Below are positions 26,382-32,693 of a stretch of 64,000 nucleotides of DNA, one piece after another. The stretch is from Amorphoplanes digitatis (lineage in GTDB: Bacteria > Actinomycetota > Actinomycetes > Mycobacteriales > Micromonosporaceae): positions 8,950,001 through 9,014,000 of the forward strand of contig NZ_JACHNH010000001.1 in the NCBI RefSeq assembly GCF_014205335.1. Direction: 5' to 3'. A model generated the notes under the pieces. That model was not told the DNA's origin. It ran no database searches and saw nothing but the letters and a program-made list of their open reading frames with translations. The position numbers and the translations under genes were made by a program. The first letter of the stretch is position 1, and every line of letters begins with the position of its first letter.

Positions 26382-27530
26382 ATGCGAGACGCGGTGATCG
26401 TCGGTGCTGTCCGTACTCCGGTCGGGCGGCGTAACGGAGGGCTGGCGGAGACACACCCGGCCGACCTGTCGGCGATCGTGCTGCGGGCACTCACCGCGCG
26501 CGCCGGATTCGACCCGGCGGACGTCGAGGACGTCATGTGGGGATGCGTCTCCCAGGTCGGCGAGCAGTCCTGGAACATCGGGCAGTCCTGGAACATCGGG
26601 CGCAGCGCCGTGCTCGCGGCCGGCTGGCCCGAGTCGGTGCCGGCCACGACCATGGACCGGCAGTGCGGGTCGAGCCAGCAGGCGCTGCACTTCGCCGCGG
26701 CGACCGTGCTCTCCGGCCAGGCCGACCTGGTGGTGGCCGGCGGGGTCGAGTCGATGAGCCGGGTGCCGATGGGGTCGAGCGCGGCCGGCGCCGACCCGTA
26801 CGGATCGGCGATCGCCGAGCGCTACGGCACGTCCGTCTTCAACCAGGGCGTCGGCGCCGAGATGATGGCCGCGCGCTGGGGCTTCTCCCGGCGCCTACTC
26901 GACGAGTACGCCCTGGCCAGCCACGCCGCGGCCGCCAAGGCGCAGGACGCCGGTGTCTTCGACGTCGAGGTCGTGCCGGTCGGCGCGGTCACCCGCGACG
27001 AGGGCATCCGGCGCGACACCACGCTCGACAAGCTCGGCGCGCTGAAGACGCCGTTCAAGGCCGACGGCGTGGTCACCGCCGGCTCCGCCTCGCAGATCTC
27101 CGACGGCGCCGCCGCGCTGGCGGTGACCACGTCCCGCTGGGCGGCCGCGCACGGCCTGGTGCCGATCGCCCGCGTGCACACCGCGGTGGTCGCGGCCGAC
27201 GATCCGGTGATCATGCTGACCGCGCCGATCGCGGCGACGGGCAAGGCGCTGGACCGCTCGGGCCTCACCATCGACGAGATCGGCGTGTACGAGGTGAACG
27301 AGGCGTTCGCGCCCGTGCCGCTGGCCTGGCTCGCCGAGACCGGCGCCGACCCGTCCCGCCTCAACCCGCTCGGCGGCGCGATCGCCCTCGGCCACCCGCT
27401 CGGCGCGTCCGGTGCGCGGATCATGACGACGATGCTGCACCACATGCGACAGACCGGCATCCGGTACGGATTGCAGACCATGTGTGAGGGCGGCGGAATG
27501 GCGAACGCCACGGTGGTCGAGCTTCTGTAA
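26382..27530 (+). CDS. Thiolase (acetyl-CoA acyltransferase) with a six-residue internal duplication
   Basis: A 382-aa degradative-type thiolase that condenses or cleaves acyl-CoA. The nucleophilic Cys95 is in DRQCGSSQQA; the His is in GHPLGASGAR and the second Cys in MCEGGG. Residues 62-67 (QSWNIG) are repeated exactly at 68-73, encoded by an 18-bp tandem duplication at 26565-26600. Thiolases of this group usually have only one copy here, close to the tetramer/active-site region before the nucleophile. The reading frame is kept. It is probably monocistronic. Confidence 0.92.
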   Translation: MRDAVIVGAVRTPVGRRNGGLAETHPADLSAIVLRALTARAGFDPADVEDVMWGCVSQVGEQSWNIGQSWNIGRSAVLAAGWPESVPATTMDRQCGSSQQALHFAAATVLSGQADLVVAGGVESMSRVPMGSSAAGADPYGSAIAERYGTSVFNQGVGAEMMAARWGFSRRLLDEYALASHAAAAKAQDAGVFDVEVVPVGAVTRDEGIRRDTTLDKLGALKTPFKADGVVTAGSASQISDGAAALAVTTSRWAAAHGLVPIARVHTAVVAADDPVIMLTAPIAATGKALDRSGLTIDEIGVYEVNEAFAPVPLAWLAETGADPSRLNPLGGAIALGHPLGASGARIMTTMLHHMRQTGIRYGLQTMCEGGGMANATVVELL

Positions 27531-27588
27531 TTCGATATTCATCGTGCCGTGGCCGCAGCTTCCCCCTTTGCGCCGCGTTAAACGCCAC

Positions 27589-28041
27589 ATGGACGTGTTC
27601 TCCCGTACGTTCCTCCCCGCCGCCGCCGAAGCCGGGGTCACGATCCCCACCGTGAGCCGGCATCTGCCCATCTTCCGCCGCTGCGTGGAACCGGACGATT
27701 CCACCGTGCTGGTGACCCGGTGCGTGTGCCCGGACCGGCCCCTGTCCGGGGAGTTCCTGCTGCTGCTTACCTACCGCCGGCTGGTCGTCACCCAGGAGAC
27801 CCGGGTGCTGCACCGGCTCCGGCTGCACCTGAACGCGAACCTGCGTCACCTGAGCAACGTCACCTGGCGCCCGGACCTGCGGATGTCCGCCGTGGACGTC
27901 GCGGCGACCGCGGTGGACGGTGTCCGCGAACGGTTCCGGATGCGCCTCGGCCAGCCGGAGCAGGTGTGGCACTTCGACGCGCTGCTCAAGCACGTCTTCC
28001 GCGAGCGTCGCCCGGCCGGCCGGCTCACCGCCGCCGCCTAG
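27589..28041 (+). CDS. Conserved hypothetical protein, 150 aa
   Basis: I do not recognise this family. From ATG 27589 the protein starts MDVFSRTFLPAAAEAGV and is soluble, with a central beta-rich block (STVLVTRCVCPDRPLSG, EFLLLLTYRRLVVTQETRVL) and a helical end (LKHVFRERRPAGRL). The run of strands followed by a C-terminal helix recalls a PH-like fold, without firm support. Codon use matches the neighbours. Its stop codon shares the CTAG at 28038-28041 with the stop of the convergent transketolase gene. Confidence 0.65.
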   Translation: MDVFSRTFLPAAAEAGVTIPTVSRHLPIFRRCVEPDDSTVLVTRCVCPDRPLSGEFLLLLTYRRLVVTQETRVLHRLRLHLNANLRHLSNVTWRPDLRMSAVDVAATAVDGVRERFRMRLGQPEQVWHFDALLKHVFRERRPAGRLTAAA

Positions 28042-28922
28042 GCCCGGTCCAGGAACGTCGAGATCGAGGCCCGCAGGCCCGCCGGGTCGAGGCCGTGCCA
28101 GCGCGCATGGTCCGCGGGGGTGCCGTAGCGCCGCTGCTCGGCGCGGCCCACGCCGAGGTGCAGTTCCCGATGGGGTACGTCGGACAGCGCCGCCGCCACG
28201 AGCCGGCTCGACGTGCCGGCCAGGTAGGGCTCCACGACGACGACCTCGCGGCTCACCAGCTCGCGCAGCCCGGCACCGTCGAGCGGCCGCGGCGTCAGCG
28301 TGTACGCGACGGTGACGTCGAGGTCGCGGGTCGCGGCGAGCACCGGGTCGAGCATCGGCCCGACCGCGAGCACGACGGGTGCACCGGCCCAGCCGCGCCG
28401 CAGGACCTGTAGCCGGTCCGTCCGCTCGTACGCGCGGGCGTTGTGCTGCGAGGAGAGCCGCACGTAGATCCGGTCGTCGTTGCCGGCCGCCGCGCGCAGC
28501 AGCGGCGCCACCTCGTCCGGGTGACCCGGCACGTGCACGGTCCACCCCTCGAGGGTGTCGAGGAGCGCGACGTCGCCGGGCGACTGATGCGTGTAGCCCT
28601 CGGCGGACGCGTCGTACGAGGCGCCGATGCTGACCAGCACGGCGCCCGCGTCCTGGTGGCCGAGGTCGAGCTTGATCTGCTCGTAGGCCCGGTCGATCAG
28701 GAACGGCGCGTAGGAGTGCACGTACGGCCGCAGCCCGGTCAGCGCGAGCCCGCCGGCGACGCCGGTCATCAGCTGCTCGCGGATACCGACGTTGAGCACC
28801 CGGTCCGGGTGTCTGTGGTGCGCGGCCGCGAACGCGTCGGCGGAGATGTCGGCGAGCACCACCGCGGTCCGCGGGTCCTCGTCGAGCAGCGCGGTCGTGG
28901 TGCGGACGAAGGTCTCTCGCAT
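28038..28922 (-). CDS. Transketolase, C-terminal subunit
   Basis: A 294-aa protein equal to the pyrimidine-binding and C-terminal domains of transketolase. It shows VLNVGIREQLMTGVAGGLAL (TPP-interacting Glu in GIREQ), RPYVHSYAPFL, and the transketolase-C region. It lies 5 bp downstream of the N-terminal subunit gene, so the two chains form a split transketolase moving two-carbon units in the pentose phosphate pathway or a related ketol transfer. Expression is likely controlled by SoxR through the shared divergent promoter. Confidence 0.9.
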   Translation of the reverse strand: MRETFVRTTTALLDEDPRTAVVLADISADAFAAAHHRHPDRVLNVGIREQLMTGVAGGLALTGLRPYVHSYAPFLIDRAYEQIKLDLGHQDAGAVLVSIGASYDASAEGYTHQSPGDVALLDTLEGWTVHVPGHPDEVAPLLRAAAGNDDRIYVRLSSQHNARAYERTDRLQVLRRGWAGAPVVLAVGPMLDPVLAATRDLDVTVAYTLTPRPLDGAGLRELVSREVVVVEPYLAGTSSRLVAAALSDVPHRELHLGVGRAEQRRYGTPADHARWHGLDPAGLRASISTFLDRA

Positions 28923-28927
28923 GATCC

Positions 28928-29608
28928 TCAGCCTTTCGGTTCGACGACGGCGACGACGACGTGCGGCCGGTCACCGTCGCTCTGGGACAGGGCATCCTCG
29001 ATGGCGTCGTGATCACGCCCGTCCACCACGGAGGTGGACCACCCTGGGAAGCGGCGGGCGATGCCGCCCGGCCACCCGTGCGTCGAGGACTGGTTGTCGA
29101 TGACGATGGCGGTGAGCCGGTCCAGCCGGGCCGCCGCCGCGTACGCGATGGCCTCGTGGTTGGAGCCCTCGTCCAGCTCGGCGTCGCCCAGCAGGACGAA
29201 CGTGCGGGCGTCGAAGCCCTGCGCGCGCAGCCCCAGCGCGGTACCGGCGGCGAGGCCGAGCCCGTGGCCCAGCGACCCGGTGCCGATCTCCACGCCCGGG
29301 ATCAGCACCCGGTCGGGGTGGTGGCCGAGGTGGCTGTGCGGCCCGCCGAGGTCGTCGAGCCAGTCGACGGGGATGAAGCCCTTGGCGGCGAGCACGGCGT
29401 AGTAGGCGGCCGGCCCGTGCCCCTTGGAGAGCAGGAAGCGGTCCCGGTCCGGCTCGTCCGCCGTCTCGGGCGAGACGCGCAGGATGCGGTCGTACAGCAC
29501 CCACAGCACGTCGAGCGTCGAGAACGCGCTCGGCGCGTGCTTCTCGTCGCCGGTCAGCCGGGTCAGCAAGGTGCCCAGCAGGTTTGATCTAACGGCCGTA
29601 GCAGTCAT
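28928..29608 (-). CDS. Transketolase, N-terminal (TPP-binding) subunit
   Basis: A 226-aa protein holding the diphosphate-binding half of transketolase. SKGHGPAAYYAVLAAKG, GTGSLGHGLGLAAG and the TPP motif GDAELDEGSNHEA ending in VIDNQ are intact. ATG 29608 lies only 15 bp from the edge of a 20-bp palindrome shared with soxR. It is short relative to transketolase A chains of ~270 aa. Together with the next gene it should supply a heterotetrameric transketolase, possibly boosting NADPH or sugar-phosphate supply during redox stress. Confidence 0.9.
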   Translation of the reverse strand: MTATAVRSNLLGTLLTRLTGDEKHAPSAFSTLDVLWVLYDRILRVSPETADEPDRDRFLLSKGHGPAAYYAVLAAKGFIPVDWLDDLGGPHSHLGHHPDRVLIPGVEIGTGSLGHGLGLAAGTALGLRAQGFDARTFVLLGDAELDEGSNHEAIAYAAAARLDRLTAIVIDNQSSTHGWPGGIARRFPGWSTSVVDGRDHDAIEDALSQSDGDRPHVVVAVVEPKG

Positions 29609-29622
29609 ATTCTCAGCCTGCT

Positions 29623-29642
29623 AGTTAAAGTTCACTTCAACT
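29623..29642. promoter_or_regulatory. SoxR/MerR-type operator candidate
   Basis: AGTTAAAGTTCACTTCAACT is an inverted repeat of the form AGTT-n-AAGT-tc-ACTT-n-AACT, centred in the 39-bp gap between soxR and the transketolase genes. Its length and even centre fit MerR-family operators. Binding by the adjacent SoxR is inferred from position. Confidence 0.7.
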
Positions 29643-29647
29643 CAAGG

Positions 29648-30109
29648 GTGCTCGGGGTGGAGCTTCTCACGATCGGCGACATGGCCGCTCGCAGCGGGGT
29701 GGCGCAGTCGGCACTGCGCTACTACGAACGGGAAGGACTCATCCGGGCCACCCGCACCGGCGGCAACCAGCGCCGCTACGAGCGGCACGAGCTGCGCCGG
29801 GTCGCGTTCATCCGGATCGCCCAGCAGGTCGGTGTCTCGCTGGACGAGATCCGGGAGGCGCTCGCGGCGCTGCCGGAGAACCGCACGCCGACCAAGGCGG
29901 ACTGGGCCCGCCTGTCGGCCCGCTGGCGGCACACGCTCGACGAACGCATCGCGATGATGGAGCGGCTGCGCGACCAGCTGACGGGCTGCATCGGCTGCGG
30001 CTGCCTGAGCCTGCAACGCTGCCGCCTGATCAACCCGGAGGACCGCCTGGCGCGGCTCGGCGAGGGCCCTCAGCTCATCCTGAACCCGCCGTCGCAACTA
30101 CGGCAGTAG
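29648..30109 (+). CDS. soxR: Redox-sensing transcriptional activator SoxR
   Basis: A 153-aa MerR-family regulator. The N-terminal winged helix starts LTIGDMAARSGVAQSALRYY. The C-terminal iron-sulfur motif CX2CXCX5C is complete at Cys114, 117, 119 and 125 (CIGCGCLSLQRC), followed by LINPEDRLARLGEGP, typical of SoxR. Its [2Fe-2S] cluster is oxidised by redox-cycling compounds to activate targets. The start may be GTG 29648 or GTG 29657; both are immediately next to the palindrome. It is divergent from split transketolase and overlaps the convergent quinone oxidoreductase by 12 bp, which suggests a redox-defence module. Confidence 0.95.
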   Translation: MLGVELLTIGDMAARSGVAQSALRYYEREGLIRATRTGGNQRRYERHELRRVAFIRIAQQVGVSLDEIREALAALPENRTPTKADWARLSARWRHTLDERIAMMERLRDQLTGCIGCGCLSLQRCRLINPEDRLARLGEGPQLILNPPSQLRQ

Positions 30110-31072
30110 AAGGATCTTGCCGACGTGGTCGCTGCTCTCCATCAGCCGGTGGGCGTCCGCGGCGTCGCGCATCGGCACCGCGCGGTCGATGATCGGGCGG
30201 ATCGCCCCCGCGTCGACAAGCGGCCAGACCCGCTCACGCACCCCCGCGACGATCCGTGCCTTGTCGGCGACGCTCCGGGCGCGCAGCGTCGTCGCCGAGA
30301 CCGAGCCGCGCTTGCCCATCAGCGCACCTAGATCGAGCTCGCCGCGCCGCCCGCCCTGCAACCCGATGATCGCGATGCGGCCGTCGGGCGCCAGGGCCGC
30401 CACGTTCCGGTCCAGGTATTTCGCGCCGACGATGTCGAGGATGACGTTCGCCCCGCGCCCCTCGGTGAAGTCGAGCGTCGCCCCGACGAAATCGGACGAC
30501 GTGTAGTCGATCGCCAGATCGGCGCCGAGGTCCAGCAACCGGGCGTGCTTCGGCTCGCGGGCGGTGACGATCACGGTGGCGCCGAGCGCCTTGCCCAGCT
30601 GGACGGCGAACGTGCCGATGCCACCGCCGCCGCCGTGCACCAGCAGGGTGTCGCCCTTGCGGAGACGGGCGATGTCGACCACGTTCGACCAGACCGTGCA
30701 GGCGACCTCGGGCAGGGCGGCCGCCTCCTGGAGGGACATGCCCTGCGGCACGGGCAGCAGCTGACCCTCGGGGACCGCCACCTGTTCGGCGTAGCCGCCG
30801 CCGGCGAGCAGGGCGCAGACCCGCTCGCCCACGTGGCGGCCGGTGACGCCCGGTCCGATCGCGGTGATCACGCCGGAGCACTCCAGGCCCAGGTAGGGCG
30901 GGGCGCCGGGCGGGGGCGGGTAGTGGCCCTGGCGCTGCATCACGTCGGCCCGGTTGACCGCCGCGGCCGTCACCTCGACGACCACCTCACCCTCGCCGGG
31001 CGTCGGGTCCGGGACCTCGGTCCAGAGCAGGGCCTCGGGTCCGCCGGGCTGCTCGATCGTGATCGCGTGCAT
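30098..31072 (-). CDS. NAD(P)H:quinone oxidoreductase (zinc-less MDR family)
   Basis: A 324-aa medium-chain reductase of the quinone oxidoreductase/PIG3 group. ATG 31072 is preferred over an upstream in-frame start because MHAITIEQPGGPEALLW aligns with family N-termini. Marks are AAVNRADVMQRQGHYPPPP, LGLECSGVI, GDTLLVHGGGGGIGTFAVQL (nucleotide binding) and KILLLP at the end. It lacks the zinc ligands of alcohol dehydrogenases. It probably reduces quinones using NADPH, fitting a SoxR-linked role, although its own promoter shows no clear SoxR box. Confidence 0.9.
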   Translation of the reverse strand: MHAITIEQPGGPEALLWTEVPDPTPGEGEVVVEVTAAAVNRADVMQRQGHYPPPPGAPPYLGLECSGVITAIGPGVTGRHVGERVCALLAGGGYAEQVAVPEGQLLPVPQGMSLQEAAALPEVACTVWSNVVDIARLRKGDTLLVHGGGGGIGTFAVQLGKALGATVIVTAREPKHARLLDLGADLAIDYTSSDFVGATLDFTEGRGANVILDIVGAKYLDRNVAALAPDGRIAIIGLQGGRRGELDLGALMGKRGSVSATTLRARSVADKARIVAGVRERVWPLVDAGAIRPIIDRAVPMRDAADAHRLMESSDHVGKILLLP

Positions 31073-31108
31073 GGGGACAGCTTGCCCGATGCGTACGACA
31101 AAAGCGGT

Positions 31109-31138
31109 CGAGCCGCCCGGCATCAGCCGGGCGGCTCG
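31109..31138 (-). terminator. Rho-independent terminator after the GH26-like gene
   Basis: A 13-bp perfect GC stem (CGAGCCGCCCGGC with its complement), a 4-nt loop, and on the minus strand a short CTTTTG tract downstream. It separates the GH26-like gene from the quinone oxidoreductase gene. Confidence 0.85.
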
Positions 31139-31156
31139 TGGGGAAGTGCGGGTGGT

Positions 31157-32206
31157 TCAGCCGATCTTGACGTTGAAGATCGGGTTGGCGGCGAGCTTCT
31201 TGAACGCGGCCAGGTTGTTCTTGGTGCTGTCGATGCTGATGTCGCGGTTGCCTTCGTCGTCGTTCTTGGTGTCGAAGTAGACGATGGCCTTGATCCCGGG
31301 CCGCTTGGCCAGCTCCGGCAGCACCGAGTTGTAGCCGGCGGTCTTGTCGGTGGGCTTACCGATGCGGTGGTAGACACCCCACTCGGCGATCATGATGGGC
31401 TTGGACGCGTGCTTGGTGGTGGCCCAGTCGTACCAGCCCAGGCCCTTGTTACCGGTGGCCTTACGGTCGAGCAGGTCGGCGAACTTGCCGTAGTGGTAGT
31501 AGCCCTTCTCCGCGCTGACGTAGGAGTCGAGGCCGATCCAGTCGACGACGTCGTCGCCGGGGTACAGGTCGGCCCACCAGGACTGGGCCATCCACTTCTC
31601 GTTACCCATGTACGCCATCACGTTGATCGCGTTGTCGACGCCCTTGCTCTCGAGGCGCTTGATGGTGTGGCGGTACATGGCGGCGAAGTCCTTGGCTTCC
31701 CAGCCGGAGCCCTTCTTGGCGATGACGTCGTTCTCCGGCTCGTGGTTGAGCACGAGGAAGAACTTCTTGTCGCCGTAGGTCTTCTTGATCCGGGCGGCGA
31801 ACGCGTCGATGCGCTTGTCCTGCTCGCCCTTGGCGACCTTGGCCCAGTTCGAGCCGTAGGCGATCTTCCAGTTGGTCAGCAGGACGCGGGGGTTGGCCGG
31901 GTCGGAGGTCATCGCGATCTCGGCCTTGGTCGGGAACGCCTCGTCACCCTTGTGGTAGGTGTGGAAGATCGAAGCGGTGCGGCCCGACAGCTTCTCCCAG
32001 TTCTTCAGCTCGACGTCGCGCGGCTTGGTGGTGAAACCACCCGCGGCGGCACCCCACAACACGCCACAGGAGGGCACCAAGTTCTTGTCGGTGACACACG
32101 GCTTGGCCGGCGCCGCGGTCGCGGCGGTGGTGCCGGCCATCGCGGTACCGGCGCCGACGGCCATGGCGGCCAGGACGGTCAACGACTTCGCAAACTTGAT
32201 ACGCAC
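31157..32206 (-). CDS. Secreted GH26-like glycoside hydrolase
   Basis: A 349-aa exported protein with a Sec signal (MRIKFAKSLTVLAAMAVGAG, cleavage near ATAA). It is a TIM-barrel-type protein with an acid Glu in FLVLNHEPEND and a candidate nucleophile Glu in PIMIAEWGVYHR, the spacing seen in clan GH-A enzymes and family 26 mannanase-like proteins. WADLYPGDDVVDWIGLDSY is also typical. GTG 32206 has GGGGGGAAACC upstream. It may trim a surface or external beta-glycan. Lys content is higher than in neighbouring proteins. Confidence 0.82.
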   Translation of the reverse strand: MRIKFAKSLTVLAAMAVGAGTAMAGTTAATAAPAKPCVTDKNLVPSCGVLWGAAAGGFTTKPRDVELKNWEKLSGRTASIFHTYHKGDEAFPTKAEIAMTSDPANPRVLLTNWKIAYGSNWAKVAKGEQDKRIDAFAARIKKTYGDKKFFLVLNHEPENDVIAKKGSGWEAKDFAAMYRHTIKRLESKGVDNAINVMAYMGNEKWMAQSWWADLYPGDDVVDWIGLDSYVSAEKGYYHYGKFADLLDRKATGNKGLGWYDWATTKHASKPIMIAEWGVYHRIGKPTDKTAGYNSVLPELAKRPGIKAIVYFDTKNDDEGNRDISIDSTKNNLAAFKKLAANPIFNVKIG

Positions 32207-32532
32207 TTTTTGGTTTCCCCCCGCATGTTCCGGCGCCAGGTTCGGCCGGGCATGACTAGAGATTCCGGTGCGGCAGGTGCGCGACCCGGTCCCGGACAGG
32301 TGCCGCCCGGTTGCGACCGACCCGAACGGCGAAACTTGAGGATTTCGGGGCTGGAAAACCTCGCCAGACGGGTAATACCGGACACAAACAGCGGCGAGCG
32401 AAGGTCATAGCGCGTTGGCGGCCGCCGCCTGCCCCTACCTAGCGGGCCGCGAACGACCATTCGGACGCCGGGTCGTATTCGGGTCGACGGTCCCGCCCGG
32501 TACGCTGCTCGCGAGGCTGCCCGCGCAGCCCG
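32207..32532. other. 326-bp intergenic region, leader of GH26-like gene and tRNA promoter
   Basis: No open frame of coding character. The half next to the GH26-like gene is a long GC-rich 5' leader of that gene; I tried to match it to c-di-GMP and c-di-AMP riboswitches without success. The other end has a possible tRNA promoter: TTCGGG at 32478 and TACGCT at 32501, 17 bp apart. Confidence 0.5.
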
Positions 32533-32620
32533 GGAGGGCTCGCCTAGTGGCCGATGGCGCCGGTCTTGAAAACCGGTGAGGCGTTCCGCGTCTCCGTGGG
32601 TTCGAATCCCACGCCCTCCG
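32533..32620 (+). tRNA. tRNA-Ser (anticodon UGA)
   Basis: An 88-nt class II tRNA. The acceptor stem GGAGGGC pairs with GCCCTCC, discriminator G; the anticodon loop CTTGAAA gives UGA; a long variable arm and a GGTTCGAAT T-loop are present. CCA is not encoded. Confidence 0.97.
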
Positions 32621-32689
32621 CTCTGAACCCGAAACGGCCCCGCTGACCTGCGATTACGCAGGACGGCGGGGCCGTTTCGGGTTCAGAGC
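32620..32689. terminator. Very long two-tier hairpin after tRNA-Ser(UGA)
   Basis: A perfect 24-bp stem (32620-32643 with 32666-32689) encloses a second stem CCTGCG-ATTA-CGCAGG. It starts at the discriminator base of the tRNA and ends 4 bp before the stop of the convergent exoprotein gene, so it should terminate both. The inner core resembles the hairpins following the other two tRNAs. Confidence 0.9.
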
Positions 32690-32693
32690 GGGA

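Noticed and set aside
32207..32340. Riboswitch in the leader of the GH26-like gene
   Set aside because: The leader is GC-rich and structured, but it did not match the conserved cores of c-di-GMP, c-di-AMP or cobalamin riboswitches that I could recall.
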